DNA from: Kutzneria sp. CA-103260
GTDB lineage: Bacteria; Actinomycetota; Actinomycetes; Mycobacteriales; Pseudonocardiaceae
Reading direction: 5' to 3'
DNA: 64,000 nt
Assembly (NCBI RefSeq): GCF_018263855.1
Contig: NZ_CP073318.1
Coordinates: 7,688,001-7,752,000, forward strand
The notes under the pieces were generated by a model. It saw only the letters and a list, made by a program, of their open reading frames with translations, did no database searches and was not told the DNA's origin. The translations under genes and the position numbers were made by a program. This document shows, piece after piece, positions 43,702 to 52,885 of this stretch. Every line of letters begins with the position of its first letter. The stretch's first letter is position 1.

Positions 43702-44813
43702 CAGGCCTCCAGGGCCAGCCGGTAACCACGCTTGACCACGGTCTGCACCAGCTTGGGCTGCCCCAGGGCGGTGCGCAGCCGGCCGATAGCGGTCTCGACA
43801 GCGTGCTCCTGCACGGGCGTGGAATCCCGCTGCAACACTGACATCAGCCGCTGCCGGGACACGACATGCCCGGGCTGCTCGGCCAGGGCCCGCAGCACGG
43901 CCATCGGCGCGGGGGCGATGGGCCGCAGGTCGCCGTCGACGACAACGGCCTGGCCCCGCATCTGGACCTCGGTGCTGGCGAACTGGATCCGCCGCGCCCG
44001 GGCCGGCAGTTCCACGGCCAGCGCCCGGGCCAGGGACCCGATCCGGGCCCGTTCCGGAATGACACACGGCACGCCGTAGGGCTGGAACGGACCGGCGCAG
44101 ATCTTGCCCACGCAGGCGACGAGAATGTCCTCGCGCAGTGCGGAAACCACGGCCTCACGCCGGCCGGTGGCCTTGGCCCGGGCCAAGGTCGACGCGACGG
44201 CGGGGGCGCTGGTGAAGACCAGGGCGTCGACCTGACGTCCGACGATGGCGTCCAGCAGGCGGTCCAACGGATTGGTGTCGGCGGGCGCGGTCCAGCGGTA
44301 GACGGAGACCTCGGTGACGTCGGCCCCGGCGTCCTTCAGCGCGTTGACGAAGTCGGGCAGCGGCTCACCGTGCAGCTGCACGGCGACGCGCTTGCCGGCG
44401 ACACCCCGTTCCAGCAGGTATTCGAGCAGCTCGGCATTGCTTTCGGACTCCGGAGCCCAGGCCTCGCTCAGCCCCGCCGCCCGCACCGCGCCACGCACCT
44501 TCGGCCCCCGGGCCAGCACCTCGGCCTCGCCCAGGTGCTTGATCAGGTCGTCGCCCAGGCCCCATCCGTCGGCGGCCTCGATCCAGCCCCGGAAGCCGAT
44601 GGCCGTGGTGACCACGACGACGTCCACCGGCCGGGCCATCAGCTGCTCGGTGCTGGCCCGCAGCTGGGCGTCGTCCAGCAGCGGCACGATCCGGATCGCC
44701 GGCGCGTGCTGCACGGCCGCGCCGCGCCGGACCAGCAGCGCGGCGAGCTCGTCGGCCCGTCGCGCGGCGGTGAGGCCCACGGTGTAGCCGGCGAGCGGGT
44801 CGACCTCAGTCAC
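43701..44813 (-). CDS. Uroporphyrinogen-III synthase fused to a winged-helix domain
   Basis: A 370-residue two-part protein. Residues about 1-255 are a HemD fold (GYTVGLTAARRADELAALL, VDVVVVTTAIGF, VDALVFTSAPAV, VACVGKICA). Residues about 270-370 form an OmpR-type DNA-binding winged helix (PAPMAVLRALAEQPGHVVSR, VETAIGRLRTALG, VKRGYRLALEA) without a receiver domain. This is the architecture of Rv0260c. It may make uroporphyrinogen III for siroheme and also regulate the nitrite operon, but the enzymatic role is not certain. GTG at 44813 overlaps the nirD stop as GTGA. Confidence 0.9.
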   Translation of the reverse strand: MTEVDPLAGYTVGLTAARRADELAALLVRRGAAVQHAPAIRIVPLLDDAQLRASTEQLMARPVDVVVVTTAIGFRGWIEAADGWGLGDDLIKHLGEAEVLARGPKVRGAVRAAGLSEAWAPESESNAELLEYLLERGVAGKRVAVQLHGEPLPDFVNALKDAGADVTEVSVYRWTAPADTNPLDRLLDAIVGRQVDALVFTSAPAVASTLARAKATGRREAVVSALREDILVACVGKICAGPFQPYGVPCVIPERARIGSLARALAVELPARARRIQFASTEVQMRGQAVVVDGDLRPIAPAPMAVLRALAEQPGHVVSRQRLMSVLQRDSTPVQEHAVETAIGRLRTALGQPKLVQTVVKRGYRLALEA

Positions 44814-45151
44814 GGTGAGCCCACCCGGACGTAGCCGTCCCACACGTCGACCGGGTACGTCGCCACCGCGACCCCGGCGTCGTCCACGCAGCGGCCGGTG
44901 GCCAGCTCGAAGGCCTGCTTGTAGACGGGCGACACGACAACCGGCACGCCGCCACGGTCGCCGACGATGCCCCGGGAGAGGACGGCGGCGCAGCTGAACG
45001 GGTCATGGTTGGACAATACGTGTAGTCCGTCCTCGGTGCGGAACACCGCGACCTGATCGCCGCCGGGCAGCAGGGCCGCGACCCCTCGGCCGGGCAACAG
45101 GTCCGTGTAGCGGCACACGGTGGTCCAGGTGCGTTCCTGTACGGCGGTCAT
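44810..45151 (-). CDS. nirD: Nitrite reductase small subunit NirD
   Basis: A 113-residue Rieske-fold protein, the usual size for NirD. It has VCRYTDLLPGRGVAALL, LSNHDPFSCAAVLSRGIVG and VSPVYKQAFELATGRCVDD. The Rieske cluster ligands (CxH and CxxH) are absent, as in other NirD proteins. It pairs with NirB to form assimilatory NADH-dependent nitrite reductase. The ATG overlaps the nirB stop (ATGA), so translation is coupled. Confidence 0.93.
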   Translation of the reverse strand: MTAVQERTWTTVCRYTDLLPGRGVAALLPGGDQVAVFRTEDGLHVLSNHDPFSCAAVLSRGIVGDRGGVPVVVSPVYKQAFELATGRCVDDAGVAVATYPVDVWDGYVRVGSP

Positions 45152-47589
45152 CGGGCCATCACCTCCGGAATTCCCAGCTGAACGGGGACACGCTGGCCGC
45201 GCTCCTCGCGGAAGGAGATCGTCGGGTCGGGGACGCCGGGCGCGTTCACGAACGAGCTGAAGCGCGCCAGCTTCACCGGGTCCTCCAGCACGCCGCGCCA
45301 CTCGTCGGCGTAGTCGCGCACGTGCGCGTGCATCGCCGCCTCCAGGTCGGCGGCGATGCCCAGGCTGTCGTGCACGATCACGTCCCGCAGGTGGTCGAGG
45401 CCGCCCTCCATGGCCTCGATCCACGCCGAGGTGCGCTGCAAGCGGTCCGCGGTGCGCACGTAGAACATCAGGAACCGGTCGATGGTCCTGACCAGCATCT
45501 CGGTGTCCACATCGGACACCAGCAGGTCGGCGTGCCGGGGCGTGAAGCCGCCGTTGCCGCCCACGTACAGGTTCCAGCCCTGCTCGGTGGCGATCACGCC
45601 GAAGTCCTTGCTCCGGGCCTCCGCGCACTCGCGGGCGCAGCCGGAGACGCCGGCCTTGAGCTTGTGCGGCGAGCGCAGGCCCCGGTAGCGCAGCTCCAGC
45701 TCGATGGCCAGGCCGACCGAGTCCTGCACGCCGTAGCGGCACCACGTGCTGCCGACGCAGGACTTGACCGTGCGCAGGGCCTTTCCGTACGCGTGGCCGG
45801 ACTCGAAGCCGGCGTCCACCAGCCGCCGCCAGATCAGCGGCAGCTGGTCCACGGTCGCGCCGAACAGGTCGATGCGCTGGCCGCCGGTGATCTTCGTGTA
45901 CAGCCCGAAGTCCTGGGCCACCTCGGCGATCACCATCAGCTTCTGCGGGGTGATCTCGCCGCCGGGGATGCGCGGCACCACCGAGTAGGTGCCGTTGCGC
46001 TGGAGGTTGGCCAGGAAGTGGTCGTTGGTGTCCTGCAGGGTCGCCTGCTCGCCCTCCAGCACGTGCCCGCTGTTCAGGGAGGCCAGGATGGAGGCCACGG
46101 ACGGTTTGCACAGGTCGCAGCCGGCGCCGCGGCCGTGTTCGGCGATCAGCGCGCTGAACGTGCGGATGCCGGTGGCGCGGATGATCTCGAACAGCTCGGC
46201 CCGGGACTGGCTGAAGTGCTCGCACAGCGCCTTGGACTGCTCGACGCCGCAGCTGGTGAGCAACTGCTTGAGCGTCGGCACGCAGGATCCGCAGCCGGTG
46301 CCGGCCTTGGTGCACGCCTTGAGTGACGGCACGTCGGCGCACCCGGTCCCGATGGCCTCGACGATGGCCGCCTTCGTGACACCGTGGCAGGAGCAGACCT
46401 GGGCGTCGTCGGGCAGCGCCATGTTGGTGGCGGCGGCCGGGGCGATCAGCGAACCGGGGTCGTCGGGCAGCGGCCGGCCGACGAAGGCCCGCAGCGTCGC
46501 GTAGGCGCTGGCGTCGCCGACGAGGACGCCGCCGAGCAGCGTCCTGGCGTCGTCGGAGACCACGATCTTCTTGTACGAGCCGGAGACCGGGTCGTTGTGC
46601 ACCACTTCGAGGGCGCCGGGCGAGGTCGCGTGGGCGTCGCCGAAGCTGGCCACGTCGACGCCGAGAAGCTTGAGCTTGGTCGAGGTGTCCGCGGTGCGGA
46701 ATTTCTTGTCGCCGCCCAGGAGCCGGTCGGCGACCACCTCGGCCATCGCGTAACCGGGGGCGACCAGGCCGTACACGCGACCGCCGACGCAGGCGCATTC
46801 CCCGATGGCGTAGATGGATTCGTCGGACGTGCGGCACCCGTCGTCGACGACAATGCCGCCGCGCTCGCCGACCTCCAGCCCGAACGTGCGGGCGAGATCG
46901 TCGCGGGGTCGCACACCGGCGGAGAAAACCACGATGTCGGCGGGAAGTTCGCTGCCGTCGGAGAGCACCACCCGGTCGTCCTCGACCCCGGACACCGATA
47001 CTCCACAGTGGACATCCAGGCCGAGTCGGAGGATCTCGCGGCGCAGCAGCGCACCGCCGCCCTCGTCGACCTGCAACGGCATCAGCCGCGGCGCCAGCTC
47101 GACCACCTGCGGCCGAACTCCCATGAGCCGTAAGGCATTCGCCGCTTCGAGGCCGAGCAGGCCGCCGCCGATCACCACACCGCTGGCACCGCCGTGGGCC
47201 CGAATCGCGTCCAGGTCGTCGATCGTGCGGTAGACGAAGCAGTGCGCGCGGTCATGCCCAGAGACCGGGGGCACGAACGGGTAGGAGCCGGTGGCCAGCA
47301 CCAGGGCGTCGTAGTCCTGCACGAAGCCCTGCGCGGTGACGACTTTCCGGGCCGCGCGGTCGATCTCCACGACCTTGTCGCCCAGCCGGGTCTCCACGTC
47401 CACCGGCGGCAGGCTGAGCTTGTCGGCGTCCCAGCCGTCCACGTACGAGGACAGTGCCACCCGGTCGTAGGCCGGACGCGGCTCCTCGGCCAGCACGACG
47501 ACGCGCCAGTCGCCGCCGCGCTCGGTCAGCGTGCGCACGAGGTGGTGGCCCACCATCCCGTTGCCGATCACGACCAGTGTCCGCGTCAT
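45148..47589 (-). CDS. nirB: Nitrite reductase large subunit NirB
   Basis: An 813-residue cytoplasmic flavoprotein reducing nitrite to ammonium with NADH. The N-terminal FAD/NAD part has VIGNGMVGHHLV and VIGGGLLGLEAANAL. The BFD-type [2Fe-2S] region has CSCHGV and GTGCGSC. The siroheme/[4Fe-4S] domain has CVGSTWCRYG and SGCARECAE (C-x5-C and C-x3-C), preceded by the IPGGEITPQKL region. It leads the operon nirB-nirD-hemD/regulator-cbiX, joined by overlaps, which couples the enzyme to synthesis of its siroheme. A GlnR-type site lies 24 bases upstream of the start codon. The Rossmann motif begins at residue 5, so the start is secure. Confidence 0.96.
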   Translation of the reverse strand: MTRTLVVIGNGMVGHHLVRTLTERGGDWRVVVLAEEPRPAYDRVALSSYVDGWDADKLSLPPVDVETRLGDKVVEIDRAARKVVTAQGFVQDYDALVLATGSYPFVPPVSGHDRAHCFVYRTIDDLDAIRAHGGASGVVIGGGLLGLEAANALRLMGVRPQVVELAPRLMPLQVDEGGGALLRREILRLGLDVHCGVSVSGVEDDRVVLSDGSELPADIVVFSAGVRPRDDLARTFGLEVGERGGIVVDDGCRTSDESIYAIGECACVGGRVYGLVAPGYAMAEVVADRLLGGDKKFRTADTSTKLKLLGVDVASFGDAHATSPGALEVVHNDPVSGSYKKIVVSDDARTLLGGVLVGDASAYATLRAFVGRPLPDDPGSLIAPAAATNMALPDDAQVCSCHGVTKAAIVEAIGTGCADVPSLKACTKAGTGCGSCVPTLKQLLTSCGVEQSKALCEHFSQSRAELFEIIRATGIRTFSALIAEHGRGAGCDLCKPSVASILASLNSGHVLEGEQATLQDTNDHFLANLQRNGTYSVVPRIPGGEITPQKLMVIAEVAQDFGLYTKITGGQRIDLFGATVDQLPLIWRRLVDAGFESGHAYGKALRTVKSCVGSTWCRYGVQDSVGLAIELELRYRGLRSPHKLKAGVSGCARECAEARSKDFGVIATEQGWNLYVGGNGGFTPRHADLLVSDVDTEMLVRTIDRFLMFYVRTADRLQRTSAWIEAMEGGLDHLRDVIVHDSLGIAADLEAAMHAHVRDYADEWRGVLEDPVKLARFSSFVNAPGVPDPTISFREERGQRVPVQLGIPEVMAR

Positions 47590-47612
47590 GCGGCCAATGC
47601 TGGGCAGAAACC

Positions 47613-47650
47613 GTGACCCCGCCGGGTCACCCGGGTTGCCTGCGGGTTAC
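47613..47650 (-). promoter_or_regulatory. GlnR-type operator upstream of nirB
   Basis: Read toward nirB, the boxes are GTAAC, GCAAC, GACCC and GTCAC, each separated by six bases, exactly the GlnR a/b-box geometry (gTnAC-n6-GaAAC repeated). The first two boxes match well; the third is weak. GlnR controls nitrogen assimilation genes including nirBD in Streptomyces and mycobacteria. The centre is 42 bases from the ATG. Confidence 0.75.
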
Positions 47651-47686
47651 GTGGTGCTCCCACCGCAGGTCAGAAACTGGTGCGCG

Positions 47687-48484
47687 TCAGACGATGTCGA
47701 GAATCTGGGTGGTGGCCCGCTCCAGGCCACGCAGCGACTGCGAGGTCGAGCGCGGGTGCAGAGCGTGCACGGCCAGCCGGAACAGCAGCGCCCGGACCAG
47801 CGCCTGCGGCCACTCGGCCAGGTGCGCCCAGCGCTTGAGGATGCCCTGGTCGGCCCCGCCCCAGGCCAGCGCGTCCACCACGATCACCGCCGCCGCCCAC
47901 TCCGGCGGCCGCCAGAACGGCGCGAAGTCGATCAGCACCGGCGGCGCGGTGCCGGCGAACAACACGTTGCCGAACAGGTCACCGTGCACCACCTGGGACT
48001 TCAGCCCGATCGGCACCCGGGACGGGGCCACCAGCTCGAACAGCCGGCCACCCTTGTCGTGGTCGAGCTCCACCAGCTCCTCGCCCCAGGCGGCGCGGTC
48101 GGCGGTGGCGAAGACGTCCTTGCGGGCGTCCAGGAACCGCGGCCGCGGCAGCGTGTCGGTGGCCCCGTGCAGGCGGACCGACACCGCGACGACCTCGTCG
48201 TGCTTGGGCTCGGCCCGGCCGGACAGGTAGCGGGTGGCGGACCAGCCGCCGACGACCCAGCGGCCGTCCGTCGAGCGCAGGGGGCGGCCCAGCCGCAGGT
48301 TGTCCACGGTCAGCCCGTCCAGCGTCTGCGCCACCCAGGCCGCCTCCGCCGGGTTGGGCGCCGGCCGGATCGCCGCTTCGCCGCAGCGCCAGACCGGACC
48401 GCCGTCGATCAGCTCCGGCTCCACGCCCCTCGCGCCGAAAGCCGCGCACACATGTGGCGGCGGAGGCTGCAGGGAGGTCGTCAC
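47687..48484 (-). CDS. TIGR02569-family kinase-like protein
   Basis: A 265-residue protein of an actinobacterial family with a protein-kinase-like/APH fold. The N-terminus (PPPPHVCAAFGARGVEPELIDGG) contains a gate-like nucleotide region, WRCGEAAIRPAP follows, and a catalytic-loop-like VVHGDLFGNVLFAG and metal-binding VLIDFAPFWRPPEWA come later. The Asp residues expected in the two last motifs are present. It corresponds to Rv3205c next to moeB/moeZ in mycobacteria. The GTG at 48484 is preferred over an upstream frame that lies inside a repeat. Its substrate is unknown. Confidence 0.82.
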   Translation of the reverse strand: MTTSLQPPPPHVCAAFGARGVEPELIDGGPVWRCGEAAIRPAPNPAEAAWVAQTLDGLTVDNLRLGRPLRSTDGRWVVGGWSATRYLSGRAEPKHDEVVAVSVRLHGATDTLPRPRFLDARKDVFATADRAAWGEELVELDHDKGGRLFELVAPSRVPIGLKSQVVHGDLFGNVLFAGTAPPVLIDFAPFWRPPEWAAAVIVVDALAWGGADQGILKRWAHLAEWPQALVRALLFRLAVHALHPRSTSQSLRGLERATTQILDIV

Positions 48485-48550
48485 AGCCCGCGACGCTACC
48501 TTGCCGCGCCGCGAAAAGGGGGGACCGCCACCAGGTGTCTTCAACGCAGT

Positions 48551-48630
48551 GAAGGGACCATTCCTGACGTTGAACGAGAGGAATGCCCCCTTCCTGACAT
48601 CCAACGCGTCAGGGAGGGGCATTCCTCTCG
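48551..48630. repeat. Dispersed-type palindrome (GAATGCCCC family), copy 1
   Basis: The arms 48575-48589 and 48616-48630 are perfect 15-bp complements (CGAGAGGAATGCCCC), with an inner CCTGAC/GTCAGG pair. A second overlapping half-palindrome starts near 48551. The same GAATGCCCCCTT word forms the palindrome at 62428-62470. It lies between the moeZ stop and the start of the next minus-strand gene. Confidence 0.85.
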
Positions 48631-48637
48631 ACTACTG

Positions 48638-49810
48638 TCAGTAGGTGGGCAGGCTGGGGTCGACCTCGCGGGCCCACGCCAGCACACCGCCGCCGACGTG
48701 CACGGCGTCGGAGAAACCGGCCTGGTGCAGGGCCGCCAGGGCCTCCGCGGACCGGGCGCCGGACTTGCAGTGCAGCACCAGCGGCTTGTCCTGCGGCAGC
48801 TCGGAGAACGCCTCGCCGGACAGGATCCGGTCCTTGGGGATCAGCACCGAGCCCGGGATCTTGACGATCTCGTACTCGTGCGGCTCCCGCACGTCCACCA
48901 GCAGGAAGTCCTCACCCGCGTCGATCTTCTGCTTGAGCTCCAGCGGGGTGATGGTGTGGCCGGCCGCGGCGGACCGGGCGTCGTCGGAGACGACGCCGCA
49001 GAACGCCTCGTAGTCGATCAGCTCGGTGATCGGCTTGGCCTCCGGATCCTTGCGGATCTTGATGGTCCGGTAGGTCATCTCCAGCGCGTCGTACACCATC
49101 AGCCGACCCAGCAGGGTCTCGCCGATGCCGGTGATCAGCTTGATCGCCTCGGTCACCATGATCGAGCCGATGGACGCGCAGAGCACGCCCAGCACGCCGC
49201 CCTCGGCACAGGAGGGGACCATGCCGGGAGGCGGCGCCTCCGGGTAGAGGTCCCGGTAGTTGAGGCCCTGGCCGTTCGGCGCGTCGTCCCAGAACACGCT
49301 GGCCTGGCCCTCGAACCGGAAGATCGAGCCCCACACGTACGGCTTGCCCAGCAGCACGGCGGCGTCGTTGACCAGGTACCGGGTGGCGAAGTTGTCCGTG
49401 CCGTCCAGGATCAGGTCGTAGTCCCGGAACACGTCCAGCACGTTGTCCGCTTCCAGGCGCAGCTGGTGCAGGTTCACCTTGACGAACGGGTTGATCTCGG
49501 CGATCGAGTCGCGGGCCGACTCGGCCTTGGGCCGCCCGACGTCGGACTGCCCGTGGATCACCTGTCGCTGCAGGTTGGACTCGTCGACGACGTCGAACTC
49601 CACGATGCCCAGCGTGCCGACCCCGGCCGCGGCCAGGTACAGCAGCGCCGGGCTGCCGAGGCCGCCGGCGCCGACCACCAGCACCTTGGCGTTCTTCAGC
49701 CGCTTCTGCCCGTCCACCCCGACATCCGGGATGATCAGGTGGCGGCTGTAGCGCTCGACCTCTTGTTTGGTCAGCTCCGCGGCTGGCTCAACGAGCGGCG
49801 GAAGCGGCAT
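48638..49810 (-). CDS. moeZ: MoeZ: adenylyltransferase/sulfurtransferase
   Basis: A 390-residue fusion of a ThiF/MoeB adenylyltransferase and a rhodanese domain. The ATP-binding part has VVGAGGLGSPALLYLAAAGVG, DESNLQRQVIH and DGTDNFATRYLVND; CAEGGVLG carries the conserved catalytic-type Cys. The rhodanese domain (about 290-390) has LLVDVREPHEYE and the active-site loop HCKSGARS. MoeZ activates and sulfurates ubiquitin-like carriers (MoaD2, ThiS, CysO) for molybdopterin, thiamine and cysteine synthesis. The ATG at 49810 has GGAGGAG just before it. The position matches Rv3206c. Confidence 0.95.
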   Translation of the reverse strand: MPLPPLVEPAAELTKQEVERYSRHLIIPDVGVDGQKRLKNAKVLVVGAGGLGSPALLYLAAAGVGTLGIVEFDVVDESNLQRQVIHGQSDVGRPKAESARDSIAEINPFVKVNLHQLRLEADNVLDVFRDYDLILDGTDNFATRYLVNDAAVLLGKPYVWGSIFRFEGQASVFWDDAPNGQGLNYRDLYPEAPPPGMVPSCAEGGVLGVLCASIGSIMVTEAIKLITGIGETLLGRLMVYDALEMTYRTIKIRKDPEAKPITELIDYEAFCGVVSDDARSAAAGHTITPLELKQKIDAGEDFLLVDVREPHEYEIVKIPGSVLIPKDRILSGEAFSELPQDKPLVLHCKSGARSAEALAALHQAGFSDAVHVGGGVLAWAREVDPSLPTY

Positions 49811-49897
49811 CTGCTCCTCCTCGACGCAGGGGGAATTCATCCTGCCCCCACTTCAACGTCCAGCCTGCCCCACTGTCTTCCCCATGGGAAAGTCGTC

Positions 49898-51013
49898 TCA
49901 CTGGTTGGACTGGCCGCCCGGTGAGCCCTGCGGATTGGGCCAGGCGTTGGGTCGGCACACCTTGCCGTCCTTGGTCACCGCGGTCCGGTTGTACGGGTCG
50001 GCCTGGTTGAGCTGCCACACGTAGTCGTCGGACACGCCGAAGGTCTGCTGCATCATCACCGGGGCCAGTCCGCCCTCGGTGGAGCAGCCCACGTGCGGGT
50101 TGTTGAACACGTGGCCGACCTCGTGGTTGATGGCGTACTCGCGGTACAGGCCGATGTCGCCGTTGAAGGCCAGCGCGCCTCGGATCCAGCGGGACAGGTT
50201 GATCACGACCCGCTTGTAGGTCGGGTTCCAGCAGGACGCCTCGTACTGGATCTGGTAGCCGCACATGTCCGGCCGGTGGTCGGTGTTGGGCGTGGTCAGG
50301 CTGACCACGAAGTCGGGGTTGTGGAACTCCGGCCCGACCCGCTGCAGCGAGATCGAGCCGCCGCCGATCCAGCTGCGCGGATCGGACAGGATGTTCTCCA
50401 CGGTCTTGGCGAACGCGTCGTCACCGCCGTAGGCGGAGGCGTCGATGCCGTCCTCGACGGCGATCGCGTAGTGATAGAGCTTCGGCCCGCTGCCGACCTT
50501 CGAGCCGCTGCCCGGCACCAGGTGCCAGGTGCCGGCGCCGGCCTGCGGGAACGAGTCGCCCTGGGGCAGCACGGCGGTGCCCGTCTTCGGGTCCACCGGC
50601 ACAGCCGAGTTCTCGGTGGCCACCGGCGGGCCCGAGGTGGCGGCGGGGTTCTGCGCGGCCAGGCCGTCGATGCCGCCGCCGTTCGTGTCGGACGAGGGCG
50701 TGCGGGCGACGTTGAACACGACCAGGGCCGTCACCACGACCAGCACCGGCAGGGCGTAGACCCGCCAGCCGTAGGTGGCGGCGAAGCCCTTCACGCCCTT
50801 GCGGGGCTTGCCGCGGCCGGGCTCGGGCTTGTCCTCCTTGCCCTCCGGACGCCACGACGCGGCCAGCGGCTGGGCCGCGGTGCGGCGGCCGCCGCTGCGG
50901 TAGCGCTCCTCCGGGGGACGACGGGTCACGGCCGGACGGATAGGCGAGACCTTGCTCGGCGTGGGCTTCGCGGGGCTGCCCTCGCCACGGCCTTCCTCAG
51001 TCGTCCGGGTCAC
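49898..51013 (-). CDS. DUF3152 membrane-anchored metalloprotease-like protein
   Basis: A 371-residue protein with a long basic, Pro-rich cytoplasmic N-terminus (about 85 residues), a single TM (VYALPVLVVVTALVVF), a linker and an external domain. The domain has the extended zinc motif NHEVGHVFNNPHVGC (HExxHxxxxxH), with cysteines in DMCGYQ, ASCWN and VGCST. It is homologous in place and type to Rv3207c. GTG at 51013 (MTRTTEEGRG) is preferred; an ATG six codons upstream is possible. No substrate is known. Confidence 0.87.
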   Translation of the reverse strand: MTRTTEEGRGEGSPAKPTPSKVSPIRPAVTRRPPEERYRSGGRRTAAQPLAASWRPEGKEDKPEPGRGKPRKGVKGFAATYGWRVYALPVLVVVTALVVFNVARTPSSDTNGGGIDGLAAQNPAATSGPPVATENSAVPVDPKTGTAVLPQGDSFPQAGAGTWHLVPGSGSKVGSGPKLYHYAIAVEDGIDASAYGGDDAFAKTVENILSDPRSWIGGGSISLQRVGPEFHNPDFVVSLTTPNTDHRPDMCGYQIQYEASCWNPTYKRVVINLSRWIRGALAFNGDIGLYREYAINHEVGHVFNNPHVGCSTEGGLAPVMMQQTFGVSDDYVWQLNQADPYNRTAVTKDGKVCRPNAWPNPQGSPGGQSNQ

Positions 51014-51059
51014 CGACTCAGAGTGCCACATCCGTGACTGGGCGCCACGCAGGCGGGGC

Positions 51060-52091
51060 TCACCACTGGGCTCGGTCCACGGCCTCCCACATGCCCAGAA
51101 CGGCCCGCGCGACCGTGACCGGACGCTCGATCTGGGCGCAGTGCCCGACCCGGGGCAGCACCAGCAGCCGACCGCGTTGCAGCAGCTGAGCGGTTCGCGG
51201 GGCCTTGCGCACGCTGACCAGGCGGTCTTGCGCGCCCCACACCACCAGCGAGGGGGCCGTGACCTTCGGCACCACCCGCCACATCGACCTGTGGGCGGGG
51301 GCCAACCAAGATCGAATCAACCCGATCGTGGTGGCCGCGAGGGCCGACCGGTAGTACGGCAGGCCGTTGCGCTCGATCGTCTCGCGAACGCCCTGGTCCA
51401 CCCGGTGGTCCGGGACGACCGAGGGCTGGGCGAAGCACAGCCGCAGGATCTGCAGCGACTGCTCGCGCGGCGTCATCGAGGCCAGCCGGCGGCGCACCCG
51501 GTCACCGATGACCGGCACGAAGGCCAGCGGCATCATCGGGTTCGCGCAGCGCCGCAGGTCGGGGCGCAGATCCGGCACGGCCGGGGAGATCAGTGTGAGC
51601 GAGCGCACCAGGTCCGGCCGCTGCGCGGCGACCGCCAGCGAGACCGCACCGCCGAGCGAGTTGCCGAACAAGTGAACCGGCTCGTCCAGGCCGTCCAGGA
51701 AGCGCAACACCGTGTCGGCGTGCGCGCCCATGCTGAAGTCATAGCCGTCCGGCGGCGGCGTGCGGCCGAATCCCGGCAGGTCGAGCGCGAGGCCGTCGAC
51801 CCTGGCCGACAGCTGGCCGGCGAAGTCCGTCCAGTTTGTCGAGGAGCCGCCCAGGCCGTGCACGAAGACCGCCTTCGGTGCGTCCGGGCTGGGCCCCGGC
51901 GTGCGACGGACATGCAGCGTCACGCCGCCGGAGGTCATCATCTCGCCCGGCCAGGGCGGGATCGTCAGATCGAGCGGGGGCAGCGCCGCCGTGGAGAGGG
52001 GCACGCTGGTCAGCGACTGCGTCCGCGGGCGCGCGGGCAGGGTCAGCGGGATGCCGGCTCCGAGTGGCGCGGCCGCGGATACGGTCGTCAT
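51060..52091 (-). CDS. Alpha/beta hydrolase
   Basis: A 343-residue hydrolase. The oxyanion region is FVHGLGGSSTNW, the nucleophile elbow is GNSLGG (Ser about 175), the acid lies in VVWGAQDRLV and the His in RVGHCAQIERP. The N-terminal 60 residues are Ala/Pro/Leu-rich without a proper signal sequence. The ATG at 52091 is used; the longer frame upstream is rejected. It diverges from the TetR gene, with about 160 bases between, so TetR may control it. Its substrate is unknown. Confidence 0.85.
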   Translation of the reverse strand: MTTVSAAAPLGAGIPLTLPARPRTQSLTSVPLSTAALPPLDLTIPPWPGEMMTSGGVTLHVRRTPGPSPDAPKAVFVHGLGGSSTNWTDFAGQLSARVDGLALDLPGFGRTPPPDGYDFSMGAHADTVLRFLDGLDEPVHLFGNSLGGAVSLAVAAQRPDLVRSLTLISPAVPDLRPDLRRCANPMMPLAFVPVIGDRVRRRLASMTPREQSLQILRLCFAQPSVVPDHRVDQGVRETIERNGLPYYRSALAATTIGLIRSWLAPAHRSMWRVVPKVTAPSLVVWGAQDRLVSVRKAPRTAQLLQRGRLLVLPRVGHCAQIERPVTVARAVLGMWEAVDRAQW

Positions 52092-52251
52092 ACCCCAATG
52101 ATGCCTCCTGTTCACCTCGGGAGCGAAGTTCCGACACCTTCCGTACATGTGCAGACCTAGGGAAGTCACCACAGGCCGCTACCGACGAGTAAGGTTTGTT
52201 GACCCGGCCGATCTGACTCGATCAGGGTGGGCGACGCTGGCGGGAGGCGAG

Positions 52252-52878
52252 ATGACGGAGACGGCACAACAGGGCATCGGGCGAGGAGTGCGGCTGCCCA
52301 GGTCGGCACGACGCGCCCAGCTGCTGGCCGCCGCGCAGGACGTGTTCGTGGCAAACGGTTACCACGCCGCCGCCATGGACGAGATCGCCGAGCGGGCCGG
52401 CGTCAGCAAGCCCGTGCTGTACCAGCACTTCCCCGGCAAGCTCGAGCTCTACCTCGCGCTGCTGGAGAGCCATGTCGACGCCCTGGTCGCCTCGGTCCGC
52501 CAGGCCATGGAGTCCACCACCGACAACAAGCAGCGCGTGGTGGCCGCGGTCAGCGCCTTCTACGACTTCGTCGACAACGAGGGCCAGGCCTACCGCATGG
52601 TCTTCGAGTCCGACCTGCGCGGCGAGCCCGCCGTCCAGCAGGCCATCGAGCGCGCCACCTCGGCCAGCGTCGACGCCATCACCGAGACCATCATGGCCGA
52701 CGCCGCCCTCGACCGGGACCGCGCGCGCCTGCTCGCCGTCGGCCTCACCGGCCTGAGCCAGGTCACCGCCCGCTTCTGGCTCGACACCGACCGCCGGGTC
52801 TCCAAGGAAGACGCCGTCGCCCTGATCTCGACGCTGGCCTGGCGCGGCATCGGCGGCGGCTTCCCCCTCCAGCACTGA
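52252..52878 (+). CDS. TetR-family regulator (Rv3208-like)
   Basis: A 208-residue regulator. The N-terminal helix-turn-helix (about 14-62) contains RRAQLLAAAQDVFVANGYHAAAMDEIAERAGVSKPVLYQHF. The C-terminal ligand domain is helical (DALVASVRQAME, FYDFVDNEGQAYRMVFESDL). The ATG at 52252 has GGGAGGCGAG before it. It holds the place of Rv3208 beside the DUF3152 and moeZ genes. It may control the divergent hydrolase. No palindromic operator is obvious in the gap. Confidence 0.9.
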   Translation: MTETAQQGIGRGVRLPRSARRAQLLAAAQDVFVANGYHAAAMDEIAERAGVSKPVLYQHFPGKLELYLALLESHVDALVASVRQAMESTTDNKQRVVAAVSAFYDFVDNEGQAYRMVFESDLRGEPAVQQAIERATSASVDAITETIMADAALDRDRARLLAVGLTGLSQVTARFWLDTDRRVSKEDAVALISTLAWRGIGGGFPLQH

Positions 52879-52885
52879 GTCTTTG

